A DNA stretch of 64,000 bases from Eupeodes corollae (taxonomy: Eukaryota > Arthropoda > Insecta > Diptera > Syrphidae), in contig NC_079148.1 of assembly GCF_945859685.1 (NCBI RefSeq), forward strand, positions 8,618,001 to 8,682,000, written 5' to 3'. The position numbers and the translations under genes were made by a program. Of this stretch, positions 10,757 through 21,689 are shown piece by piece; position 1 is the stretch's first letter, and each line of letters opens with the position of its first letter. Below the pieces are notes generated by a model. That model saw nothing but the letters and a program-made list of their open reading frames with translations, did no database searches and had not been told where the DNA came from.

Positions 10757-12539
10757 GTTTTTATTAAAATTCAAACGTTTTTTACCTTTTTATGTTGGAG
10801 CAATGTTAAACTAAATTTACCATGCAATTTATACTAACCCCCTCCCTTTTCTCTTATATAAAACTGGGAACGTGAATTGAAAGTATGCCACAAAAATGAT
10901 TGATATCGGGATTTAAGTACTATCTAGGAGACTTTGGGTTTAATTTTAGGTTATAATTACCAGTTTTGAGAGAAAAATTCTTCTCGTGATCTAAAGTCCC
11001 GTATGCATAGACGGAAAGTGGAGGAGAAGAAAGAGCGATTTCCAACCCACACTCCGCCATTAGGCCTTTGAATCTACCCCTTCAGGAATTCCTCTAATCA
11101 GGTGGTAACTGGAAACTGACCTCGCCAAACTTGGAATTCGCAGTTGGAGACATCTAGTATGAAACGAGCTAGATGAAAAAGTTTGTTAGGACATGCCCAC
11201 GGAAACTCCACAGGACTTAAGCGCCACCTTCCGAAGTTACGCAACCGTGGAGTTTTCGAAAAATATTTTTTGTATTTCTATAGGGTCCTCTGGAACCAGA
11301 AATATGATGTTTAAAAAGATTATGGCCGAGAAAAATCCTTGAGCGCTCAGTTTTCAAGGTTTGATGTAAAGGGTTTTGACAAAAATTATTTATGATAATT
11401 GCAAATTCGTTTATCTTAATAATTCATTTTTTTAAGTTGGACAGACTTGATCTTTACCACTAATGCAATTTTAAACCGAATGTCTTGAAATTTGGAATTA
11501 TATAGGAAAATAAAGTTGTTTTTTTTTTTTAATTAAAAAATTCATTTGTTATATGACGAATTTTTTTGCAAGTTCCTTACTTTCCACTTTAAGAGTTCGC
11601 AACTTAGTCAAAAATGAGTCCCAAAATTCCTACGGAGGTATTTGTCCAGCTGCGCCATGGACCCTGAAATAAACTATACGTCATCGCAAAAACTTGTCAT
11701 AGCCTCAGTACCTATGGTTCTATGCTTCTCCTCTGGACGAAGGACTAGAATACCATGAATGTTATATTTAAGTTCAAAATAAATATGCGTGTCCTATCTA
11801 GAGTTCATACTCTTGAGAGTTTTTCTCGTGTGCCTTCCCATTTGAGAGTAATTTTATTAGATTTTAATATCGTGAGTTCACTACACCAGTTAAGTTTTGA
11901 GTGATAAGTTTCTTAAAGTATTTTCATAACCGTATCTACTTGATAAGTTGTGGAAAGTAAGGAAATTGCCGAAAAAGCATCATCTATTCTTATAAACACA
12001 AACTTGCAGCGGCTTAAGTATCTCTTAGGGAACAGCGACAAAATACAAACTTTGTTGGAATTCTTCGAACTCATCTCCGAAAATAATTAAAAAGTGTATC
12101 CACTTCGAGTAACTCTCATAAATTTGAATATCAAGAGTAAAATGTCAGTTCTTCCCTCTCAAGGCTGTGTACACTTGAAAGGTTATTCTTGAGAGTTGTC
12201 TGAGAGCTACTATAAGTGCTTTTACTCTGAAATGGATGCGTATCTTAAGACCTTATTTCCTTCACATAAATTCTTATGTTGAACTCAAAGCTGAACTGAA
12301 AATATCATTACTCCTCTGTTTTTTAAAGTTACCTACTTGTAAAAAAATATTCGAAGGTTTATACCCAGCCCTATCAACGGAAAATTTTACGAATCCCGAA
12401 AAACTGTATCATTAAATCCGTTCGTAACGCAAAATTGTATGAGATTTTTCTAACTAGTCCAACCATTTTGAGCTTTTTATAAAGTGAAGAAGGTATTTGA
12501 TATCCTTATTAGCAAGTTCACTATGATTATTAAAAATGT
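10757..12539. other. Intergenic, mostly unassigned
   Basis: Apart from the short RTE-like remnant listed separately, I see no gene. Around 11790-12220 several CTTGAGAGTT/AACTCTCA motifs occur in both orientations, which hints at a degraded inverted-repeat element, but the ends cannot be set. Confidence 0.35.
11090..11240 (+). mobile_element. Possible RTE-like LINE 3' remnant
   Basis: Reading across frames gives DLAKLGIRSWRHLV and then NELDEKVC. This resembles the residues between the RWLGH motif and the ORF end of RTE-type LINEs. Stops interrupt it. Short and weak. Confidence 0.35.
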
Positions 12540-13140
12540 AGTCTCCCAGATGAAATCTGCGTCTTAGTGAAAGAGCAGAGCAAGCGCAGAGAAGGTGTGA
12601 GATTGTTTCCTTTTCTTCCCTATCCATACAGCTCTTGTGAAATCATTTGAGGCTACACCAAGTCGTATTTTGTGTCTGCCTATAAGACTGTATCCGTTTT
12701 TAGCGAGTTCATCGGTTCTACAATTTCCTGTGATGTCTCTGTGGCCCGGCACCCAACAGAGGTGAATGTTAAATTGCTGCGCCATCTCCATAAGGGACGA
12801 TCGAAAATCGAGGCCCGTTTGAGATTTGGTTGAGACACCGTCAAGAGATTTAATAGCAGCCTGACTGTCAGAGAAGATGCTGATATCACGTTTTCTCTAA
12901 GCCAGGAGAGGACTTCATTGATCGCTAAAATTTCCGCTTGGAAGACGCTACAATGATTAGGGAGGCGGAATCAGATGCTTAGATTAAGCTTTTCTGAGTA
13001 CACACCACTACCAACTCCCTCATTTGTCTTTGATCTATCTGCTTAAAAATTAATGCTTTTGTCATCTAGGAGTTTTTTGTCTTCCCATTCATCTCTGGAT
13101 GGAATGGAAAAACAACTTAGATACTGAACACTTTTAAACA
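12540..13140 (-). mobile_element. LINE fragment with RNase H domain (R1/LOA/Jockey group)
   Basis: On the minus strand one reads SKTNEGVGSGVYSEKLN, FRLPNHCSVFQAEILAI, ISIFSDSQAAIKSLDGV, then INxHLCWVPGHRDITGN, DELAK, and LIGRHKIRLGVASNDF. These are the ordered blocks of a LINE RNase H domain and following tail. Several frameshifts and stops are present. The same family recurs at 13330-13700, 39595-39735 and 56205-57045. The tail domain is also similar to 52860-53284. Confidence 0.8.
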
Positions 13141-13329
13141 AAATATTAAAGTACGGGATTATGGAGTTTTAAATTCATCACGAATTTTATTAAAAAAGAA
13201 ACTACTCCATGAATTTACATAGCCTCAAAAAGCTTTTTTTTTTCTTCAAATTATAAAATTAAAATAAATAATAGGAAGTCTGTTGTGATACCATATGGAT
13301 CTTAAGATCTACCTTACTCGTGAAACCAG

Positions 13330-13700
13330 TTATAGCTACCTATGAAACTTTTGAGACAATAGATGTTTTGAAATTTCTTAGATTAGAAATAGATTCGGAT
13401 AATTGTAATAAAAGTCTCCAGGGTGGAGCCTCTGTCATGGACATGAACATAGCAAGTGAGACATTGTATCCTCTTCTTCTTCCTCCATACAGCTTCTGCA
13501 AAAAGCGTTTGTAGGAGCTCCAGGACAGTAATGAGTTGCTTAAAGGGTTTTGCATTGGCCAAATTAATTAAGTTGACCGGTTGGTTATATTTCTCTGAGT
13601 CAAGAGAGGGTTTCTTTGTAGGTTAAAAGTTCTGCCTTCAGTGATTCGGAAGACGAAATGAGAGGCATGCATTTAGTCCGTCGGAGTATACCTCTCCACC
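13330..13700 (-). mobile_element. Second, internally deleted copy of the same LINE RNase H region
   Basis: The minus strand reads EVYSDGLNACLSFRLPNHC (start of RNase H). It then passes to LGAPTNAFCRSCMEEEEDT and SHLLCSCP, which belong at the C-terminal end. About 150 residues between them are missing, so this is a deletion derivative. It lies about 200 bp from the larger fragment on the same strand. Confidence 0.65.
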
Positions 13701-14129
13701 AACCCCGTCATCGACCTGAAGGCTATCAAAAACGTTACAAGAGTTATTATTTGACTAACAGCTATGTAAATAACTTTGTTTACTAATGCAATCGCTCGAT
13801 TATTTTTTCCAAAAGAGTTTATTGGTCTTTTTAAAGCATTTTCTGCGCACATGATTAGGTCGCTGAACGTTTTCCTCAATCTCAGGCTTCCCGAACTGAG
13901 GTGAATACGTAGCATTCTTCGATGAGTTGTGGAGAGTCTTGAAACATCGATATCAAGGGTAGTGGGAACCCATCGTAAATTCAACCGCTGAAACTGCATT
14001 CACTTAAGCTCAACGTTTGGTATAACCTCTGGAAAAAGTATTTACCCATTCTTCTTTAAAAACGATGCCGCCAATATTAAAAATGTGTGAGGCCATTTTT
14101 GGCGCTACAAGGGTTCTCCGTATTTATAT

Positions 14130-14345
14130 AATATTTTTTACATGCAGGACCTAAATGGTGCGGGGATTGTTATTGTAAACCTTTAATTTGAGTTATCCCT
14201 CTGAGGACACACTCAGCTGTGTGCGGAGTCGCACCATCCTATTGAATTTGTGTTCGGTTGTTGTACCATGTATCCATATTTATGCATCGTATCGCATATT
14301 TAGTAACATCTCCATCAATATAGAAATAATCTTCGTCACTATATA
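14130..14345 (-). pseudogene. mariner/Tc1-type transposase relic
   Basis: The minus strand reads SDEDYFYIDGDVTKYAIR, then a QxDGATPHTAECVLRG-like stretch. This is the SDEAxFxLxGxVNKxN...QQDGATxHTA order of mariner-like transposases. The frame is broken, and neither terminus nor TIR could be recognised. Confidence 0.55.
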
Positions 14346-14704
14346 CGGTACAGCGTAAGGGCTGTAAGAAAAAGTTCCACCGAAAAATTTTCTTTTTCAC
14401 GAGCTGTTGTGTTTTTTTTATTTCTGTGGACGCCTAAATTTTCCTTATCGATTAAAGGTAGATTTCGAATAAATAAAATAAAAAGACACACGTCTATTGC
14501 CTGTTGTGCCTTCTTGCTTGAATCTTTTTCCCTCGACCAGATAAGTTGCGTGCTTGGTTGGCCCATCACTTTGCCATCGAATATTAAAATTAGTAAAAAA
14601 AGTACCAATGACTCATGGCGGCTAGCAAATTTGCAAATCCTGCGGTTTAAATGTAACACTTCCTGCTTATGTACCTCAACCCTCTACAATTGGATAATCT
14701 CATT

Positions 14705-14840
14705 TTAAAATTTGTCAATTCCTCGCAAGAAACAATACCAGTGAAAAAATATTTGTATGGTACAGGCAGGAATCGGACCTAAGAGGCCAAGAACTCTGGC
14801 ATGACAGTCCAACGCACTAACCATCACGCCACGGGTACTA
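14705..14840 (-). mobile_element. tRNA-derived SINE, head only
   Basis: The minus strand reads CCCGTGGCGTGATGGTTAG, TGCGTTGGACTGTCATGCCAG, TCCGATTCCTGCC, then CTTGCGAGGAATTGACAAAT, which matches the full copy at 1167-1415. The GTC triplet of the Asp-like anticodon loop is intact. The 3' body is missing. Confidence 0.75.
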
Positions 14841-16204
14841 AAAAACTCAATTTAAACTTCCGTTGGCCACCCTTTACTTTAGTATTGTTGTTTATGCTAA
14901 TTTGGCATTCAACTATTTTATAAGCAAAGCTTTCGAAATTATTAACCGTCAAGATCAGTTTAAAAATTGCAAAACTATTTAAACGATTAGGTCTCCCCAT
15001 CATGATCATCACCAATGTGTTCTTAGTCATTTCGCTAGGTTAAGCAAAGTTTTTCCATCTGTTGTTCACCATAAAATGTACTTACAACTTTTTGTTTGCT
15101 AGTTTTTTAAATCTTGTCTTCAAAAACAAAATAACGCTTCTTCAATTTATAAACGACTAACAAACATTTCAACATAGAACCAAAAGAAATGCAAGCAGAG
15201 CTAAAAACAAAAGCAAACAAAAAGAAGACCATAAAATTAGCACATTTATTTTTTGTTTTATTAGCATAAATTTTAACTGGCTTTTGCTGATGCAATTTCT
15301 ACATACTGGCATTTTTGTCAACAAATACTGTAAAAATAATGTTTTGCTTTGTTTACTTGTTTGTTGTAAAATACAAAAATAAATTAATATTTTCGATTTT
15401 TGTTTTTTTTTTTCTTTGTTGCAATTTTAAATCTTGCAAATTTTGTTGTTTTACCTTTTCTCTATTTTTTCTTTTGTTGGGTAAGTAGTAATTTTATGGC
15501 AAATGTAATTGACAACAGTTTTCTTATTTATTTTCTTTTAAAACAAAACAACTTAACTTTTATATTTAAGAAAAATATTGTAACAATTAATTTTGCCTGC
15601 CCTTTGTCTGAAAGACACATGGATTTTCACTTTCTTCTTTGAAATCTTGGAATTCCTTTCGATTTCTTTAACAAAACTTTCAAATTTTATACTAAAATGC
15701 ATTTCATAGCAATTTCATTAAAATTAAATTTAAAAAACAACAAAAAATAGAATGTCCTCGAAGTCTTTCCTGGACTTGGGATTTTGTGTTTGTTTTCAGT
15801 CTCGAAAATAACTTTTTAAAAAAGTGTTTTAATTTTTTTTCTTTGTTTGTTTTTGATATCGAATAAACTGATGACGAAAAATAAAAACAAAATTTGCAAG
15901 ATTAATTAAATTCTTTGTTTAATTTGAATTTATAAATATTTAAATTTAATTTGGTGTATAACATAAAAACATAAAACTTTACGAGGAGAATATTAATTTA
16001 TAATAATATTAATTATATATTCGAATAGGATTTAGTACTCTTTGACATTATGCTTCTGATTAAGTTCTAATAATTTTGTAAAATACTACACTACACATGT
16101 TTTTTTACTTTAAATAATTTGTTTGTTTTTAATAATCTCACAATATTTTATTTTGTTTTTTTTTTTTAGTTTAAAAATTTGTTGGTGTTTTTAATTTCTT
16201 TCGA
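14841..16204. other. AT-rich flank and probable 3' UTR of the RETREG-like gene
   Basis: Very AT-rich with long T runs on the plus strand. The part nearest 16204 is the 3' UTR side of the minus-strand RETREG-like gene. The plus-strand TTTATT at about 16148 reads as AATAAA on the minus strand and is a plausible polyadenylation signal. Nothing else is recognised. The open frame at 15400-15642 is a T-rich artefact. Confidence 0.4.
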
Positions 16205-17231
16205 TTACTGATACTCTTCAGTATTAACAATTTCGTAATCACTTTCATCCTCTTCATCCGAATAGGTTCTGTTATTGTCATCGTGTACAACACGATGTGG
16301 TTCACTTTTCATGAAAGTATTGTCATTTGCAGCAGCTCCACCTCCAGCCCATGATACCAGCCCTGTGACTAGGCTTGGTAGGAGAGTACTTGACATAATC
16401 AGTGATTGCTGCATTTGTGGATTAAGCTCGATTTTTTTGATGTGTGATGATCCATGATCAACTACATTCGACGAATGATCGGGAAACTTTAAGCCCTTGG
16501 ATAAATTCTCTTCGTCGGATGATGAAGAAGTTGATACGGACGAGTCCTTCTTGAAGTGTGATTTCTTGAACTCGATTTCTGCTGATCGATTACGTTCGAT
16601 TATCTCATCGGGTACCCCTATACCGAGGGCATCGTCTTCGTCGGTTGAGTTCTCGTCGATTTCGGGTATGCAATCAGGGATCATTAAAAATGAGGGAATT
16701 TCCTCACTTTTCTCTTCGCCCTCCTCGGCAGGAAGGGCGGCACTGGATTGATCACTGGCACGCTCCAAAAGCGACATATTACTCTCGTTCACTTCGGGTA
16801 GAAATTCATCGAATTCATTTTCTTGTAATTTAACCAAATTTGTGTTATCTAAAAAGCATTAGGTTTTTTTAATTAATAAATGTAATTTTTGTAGACATTC
16901 TTTGGGTATTATTTTATTACCTGCTTTCTTTATTTTCAATATTTTAAAATTATATTTAGTTGAAAATATTACAGCAACAACCAAACTTATTAGCACCACA
17001 GTAGAACCGGATAGAAAGTGTCCGATAATTGCTAAAGTTCCTAGAACAGCCGAAGCCATTGCACAGAAAAGTGTTGGATTTTCTTCACGAATTGTTCTAA
17101 TACGATCGATTAGTGTCATCATTTTCATTTGTAGTTCATCGGGTGGGATAATTTGCACAGAGAAGATGTTTTTGTAGAACCAATAAAAGAATATCAGCAG
17201 AAATAGTAGACCTAAAGGTTTTATGTGTATC
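16205..17231 (-). CDS. RETREG/FAM134-type reticulon-domain ER-phagy receptor (exons 2 and 3)
   Basis: Exon 17231-16921 (TTTTTTTAG acceptor, GCAG/GTAATA donor) joins exon 16848-16205 in frame. The first exon has a hydrophobic stretch (PLGLLFLLIFFYWFYKNIF), an amphipathic linker (RIRTIREENPTLFC) and a second membrane hairpin of two hydrophobic runs either side of HFLSG. This matches the second half of the FAM134 reticulon homology domain, including the RxENPxxFC motif. Exon 3 has FDEFLPEV, like the DLSEFLP block of FAM134, then a long acidic/serine-rich disordered tail ending EDESDYEIV. Tyr-x-x-Val within acidic residues fits an LC3-interacting region. Known: RETREG proteins bend ER membrane and recruit Atg8/LC3 for ER-phagy. 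With the proposed exon 1 (35195-35143) the protein has 335 residues. No first membrane hairpin was found, so the short-isoform form (compare FAM134B-2) is possible. Confidence 0.8.
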
Positions 17232-17239
17232 CTAAAAAA

Positions 17240-17929
17240 AGAAAATAAAAAACAGAATTAATGAAGAATTTTTTGAAACTGGAATTATTATTCATTCTAT
17301 TCATTTTAAAGGCAAAATTGTATTGAGGGATGTCAAAAGAAGATTTAAGACAGGTTAGGTTGACAAATTTGTAGTCTCGAAAACTCGGTTTATTAAAAAT
17401 AAAAAACGATTGAATTCTAACTCATTTTCTCATTAATTTCTAAAAAAATAAAAATTAGATTTTAGATTGAAATAGAGATACGATATATTAGACTTTCGAA
17501 TTAGGAGGTCTAGAACTCGGCTTAGTAATATTTTAACTTCTAGCAAGGGACTGATTTTTAGATACAATTCGATTTAGAATACATTTTAAACCAACAAAAA
17601 AGGTAAAAGACGTTAACAATTTTATCAATAAAGCATCTTAAGAAGTTTAAAAAATGTTGTTTTTTTTTCTCAATTATAAAGTATTGCGTAGGTAAAATCA
17701 CTTGGCAAAAACTTTCTTAGAACAAACTTAAAATACATACATAGCAACGTGTCTTAACGGCTTGTCTACTCTTTGAGAAATTATCAATGAGGCAATTACT
17801 GTGGAATAATGAAAACTTAAAAAAAAATGTATGAAAGCTTTTTAACTGCTCCACATAACACACAATGACGCAGTTCTTAAAAGCCAACGAAACAACCAAT
17901 TTATTGAAGAACACTTTTGGTGTGCGCAT
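17240..17929. other. Intronic sequence, no element identified
   Basis: AT-rich sequence within the proposed long first intron of the RETREG-like gene. No coding or repeat signature is recognised. Confidence 0.35.
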
Positions 17930-18120
17930 TAACTCGCGTCGTTCTCATGGGTTTGTGGATGGCGTGTTCTCGTGTTGGACTATTTTTGTAGGGTAACGTG
18001 AAGTCGCTTGTTTACAGATACAAGCCGAGACGATTGACGTCCTGGAATATTCAGTGTGTTGTTACTGACATACGCCTCCAATTGCTAGTAAAACTGTCCC
18101 AAAAAAGGAACTAGTCTTGA
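17930..18120 (+). pseudogene. mariner transposase C-terminal relic
   Basis: The plus strand reads LFL-GNVKSLVYRYKP, then VTDIRLQLLVKL, matching the mariner C-terminal pattern DxFLWGxVKxxVYxxKPxTIxxLExNIxxxIADIRPxxLEKV. The third D/E position lies just before the readable block. One stop and frame changes mark it as dead. Confidence 0.6.
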
Positions 18121-18649
18121 TTGAAATCATCTTTAAGACATAATGGCAAATCCTGATCTTTATAATACATAAATTATAAATTCTTGGTCATAACATTAAA
18201 TTATATGCGTTTTATTTCTTCTTGATAACGATACGTGTAAAAAAACACCTTTTCATATAATTAAACAAAATCACAGAAGTATTTCTAACGGTTTCGTCCT
18301 ACAAAAATAATAGAAACGAATAAAGAATGGCATTTTCCTATTTTCGAATTTATTTTTTAATGGTTTAAATGTTGTAATCCTTTAATGGCATGTCATAAAA
18401 TCTAATTTTGTTAACAGAAACTTTGTACCATACAATTAACCTACTTGTCATTTGTATTTGAAGGATTAGAATACCAATTGTTTTGTGATTTGACCTTACG
18501 ATGTCCTTTTTTTTACCTGTATTTCTGATCTTCCTTTTAAGTTTACCTCCCAGATATTCCATTCTTTTTTAACCTTCAATCGTAGTCGGATCGACCGCGC
18601 TTAGTACATTTTCGTTCATATTATTATTATTACCCATCACATGTAATTC

Positions 18650-19762
18650 TCATTTCTAGTAGCCTATCACTATGTCATTAGGAGTAAAATAAAGAGTATA
18701 CCGTGAATCAGAGCTCTGCGACCAAGGTTTAGAAACTTCCGACCACATTGTTGCAGAGGAACCTCGATCTGCTGAGGAATCAAACTGCTCGCACCCAGAT
18801 GAGGATGATTTGCCACTTTCAGAAATAAATAGCTGTTTTTCAGGGCGCGATAAAGTAACGGAGTGGCAAAAATCTAACAATATCAGAGTGAGGCGTCAGA
18901 CTCAAAACATTCTTACGGAAAATGTCATACTCTATACAAAGCTGCGCCAATAAGAGAAGTTTGAGATATGTTCATAAAAAATGTAGTTTGCCATATTCAG
19001 TGGGAGAGAACGTTGTAATCGATGAGATGATGATTGGCTTTCGAGTGAAATGTCCTTTCCGATAGTACAAGAAATCAAAGCCCGACTGCTAGAAACATTA
19101 CCATCGATAATGAACGATTTGGCCAAGGATTATAAACTTTCTGTTGTGGGTACTATGCGATAAAACAAAAAGGAAATACCTCCTTGTTTTATAAAATTCG
19201 ACCTGAATATTCGAGTTAATTTGGATTGTCTAAAACAGTTACACTCGTATCTTACGTGCCTAAAAAGAAAATATCTAGAGTTCTGCAGAAATTGATAAAA
19301 GTACAAATAAGAAGCGCAAACCCAGCATCGTTACTTTTTACAATCAAACAAAAGGGGGTTTAAATGAAGTCGATAAAAAGAAAAAATGTATTTGGTTTCA
19401 AGGAAGAAAAATAGATGGCCATTGACACTCTTCTTTCGTTTTCTGGATATTGCAGGAATAAATAGTATGGTGATATTGAGGGCAAATAATGTGACGCTAC
19501 CAAAAAGGCCAATGTATTTGCAGGCATTAGGCACAGAGCTGATAAAAGAGTATGTCCAAAGAAGGTCCACGATTGTACTATTGTAGGCCTTCCAAGAAAA
19601 CTAAAGCGAAACATTAGGGAGCATTTGAATATGGAGGTTGGTGCTGCTTAGGAATCTGTTAAATATGTCCAGCTAAAAAAGGAGGCAATCAAATACGCAG
19701 TGTAAGTTATGTATGAAAATATTTGCAGAATTCATACAACGATTTTTTGGAAATAAATGTTA
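18650..19762 (+). pseudogene. piggyBac-type transposase relic, left part
   Basis: In broken plus-strand frames one reads an acidic N-terminal segment (AEEPRSAEESNCSHPDEDD), LPSIMNDLAKDYKLSVVGTM, NKKEIPPCF, and then SRKKNRWPLTLFFRFLDIAG with INSMVI. The RxWPLxxFFxxLDIAxxNxxVI block is characteristic of piggyBac transposases, as are VGTMRxNKxxIP and TFYNQTKGG just before it. Many stops and frameshifts are present. The relic is cut at 19762 by a Tc1 element and may resume at 21327. Confidence 0.75.
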
Positions 19763-21326
19763 CAGTGACGGACAAAACAATAAGACCAGTAGGGATGCCT
19801 TAACAATGAGCTCTCTCTCTTCAAGATGAAGACCGTTATATTTTTGTGTGTGTGTAAATCATCGTTGATAAACGGTTAACTTTTGATTCAAGCAAAAATA
19901 ATAAAGAATAAATAGCTTATAAAAAACATTCATTAGAGGTGGTCGAAACAATAAGACCAGGTGACTTCTGTTTAAATGTATGTTGAAATTATTGTTATTT
20001 GATTAAAATATTTTACAGAACAGAATTCTTGGAATAAAATTCTTTCAATTACAAAGAGAATTCACAAGAAGAAAGAAAAAAATGGGTCGCGGAGTACATT
20101 GCACTCAAACCATGAGGGAAATTATCCTCAAACTGGGGCAGGATGGAAAGTCGCAGCGGGAAGTGGCCAAAATAATTGGGAGATCCAAGACATTTGTGCA
20201 TAATGCACTACAGCCCCAAAAAACCAACGCAAAAACAGGCAGACCACGGAAAACATCCCAAAAGCTTGATGCTCAAATAAAACGTTTATGTAAGAAAGAC
20301 CTGTTTAAGTCTTCTGGGGATATTAAAAAGGAGCTAGACTTGCCTATCTGTGAAAGAACAGTTAGGAGACGGCTTGAGGAGCAGCATCTCTTTGGAAGAA
20401 GTCCTAGGGAAGTACCACTTCTTACCAGAAGACACCGACAGATTAGAATAAAATTCGCCAAAGACCATTTAAATTGGGTAGGCCCAGATAATGGACAAAA
20501 ATGGCGAAACATTCTATAGTCCGACGAAACAAAGGTGAATTTAGTTGGATCAGACGGTAAGAGATGGGTACGACACATCCAAAAAATGCTGCACATAAAC
20601 ATCAATATACAACGAAAACGGTAAAGCGCGGAGGTGGAAACATCATGTTGTGGGGATGTTTTTCGTGGTATGGCTATGGGGTAGATCCAATTTATCGTAT
20701 AGAAAAGAAAATGGACCAGCATTTATACACAAAATTATTGAAGGAGGTTATGCTTCCGTATGCCGAATGTGAAATGCCGTTAAGGTGGAAATTCATGCAA
20801 GACAACGACCCGAAGCATACATCTCGAAAAGCCAAAAGCTGGATAGAAGAGAAAATGGTCGATGTAGTGGCCTGGCCTTCTCAATCTCCAGATTTTAACC
20901 CTTTGGAAAACTTATGGGCCATTGTTAAAAAAGCACTCGCTGGAAAAAAATCAAAAAATAAGGAAGATTTGTGGAACAATTTTCAAAAAGCTTGGTATGC
21001 AATACCACAAAGTACCAGCAGCAAACTTGTGGAGTCAATGCCGAAAAGAGTACAAGATGTGGTGCAAAACAAGGGTTATAGCGCCAAATACTAACAAATA
21101 TGTGTAGAAAGTGTCAAAAACACAATCAAAATAATTTATTTAATAAATGGTCCTATTGTTTTGTCCATTCAAACATAACCTTTTTTTCTTTATTTTCTGT
21201 TTTAATACGTATACATTTTGGAAAAAAATGTATTAATTAATTTACTCTCTAGATTTATAATAAATATTAAATTTAAAAAAAAATGTTGTTTGAAAACAAA
21301 ACATTTAAGTTTTTTGTCCATCACTG
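19763..21326 (+). mobile_element. Tc1-type transposon, near full length, with IR/DR termini and TA target duplication
   Basis: The element is 1,564 bp, flanked by TA (19761-19762 and 21327-21328). The outer termini are CAGTGACGGACAAAAC on the left and the complement of CAGTGATGGACAAAAA on the right. Inner copies of the transposase-binding repeat lie at 19945-19965 (GTCGAAACAATAAGACCAG) and 21145-21168 (GGTCCTATTGTTTTGTCC). This gives the double-repeat IR/DR layout also known in Sleeping Beauty-like Tc1 elements. Confidence 0.88.
20082..21094 (+). pseudogene. Tc1 transposase, disrupted by one stop and one frameshift
   Basis: Residues 1-50 form a paired-like helix-turn-helix (LGQDGKSQREVAKIIGRSK). 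A GRPRK AT-hook-like motif and a second helix-turn-helix follow, with the first catalytic aspartate in the WxxIL(stop)SDETKVNL block. The second half (from 20564) carries GGGNIMLWGCFSWYG, the second aspartate in MQDNDPKHTS, and SPDFNPLENLW with the catalytic glutamate (DD34E). A TAG at 20517-20519 sits where Tc1 elements have a sense codon before SDE. A frameshift lies near 20570. All catalytic residues are present and few lesions separate it from an intact frame, so it is a young insertion. Confidence 0.88.
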
Positions 21327-21560
21327 TATATGGACGAAGAGACTGATTCTGATGTAAACAAAAGTTAAGAGTGCTTCGTGAACTCTGATTTGATTGGCAT
21401 CAAAAGTCCGGACTTAGTCGTCAGCACACATTTAAGCTGTAATTCAAAAACTTGGTCCAACTTCAGATGCTAAAAAACTGCTAGATAATTATAATGGTTG
21501 AACTAAAACCCTTGACTGTTCATGTGGGTATTTGGGATTAATTTTAGAATTGCTATCATC
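21327..21560 (+). pseudogene. Possible continuation of the piggyBac relic
   Basis: Directly after the Tc1 element the plus strand reads MDEETDSDVNKS, then a degraded frame. It lies where the interrupted piggyBac relic should resume, and the acidic serine-rich stretch is in keeping with such an element. No diagnostic motif is present, so this is positional inference. Confidence 0.25.
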
Positions 21561-21689
21561 TGAGATTACATTATTTAACAAATCTAAGAAAATGTGTATT
21601 TGTTTTTCTAAACATAAGATTATTACTTATTCTTTTTCCAATTTGACACCTAAGAGATAAATTACAGAAATATAAAGTTCAGCTTTTAG

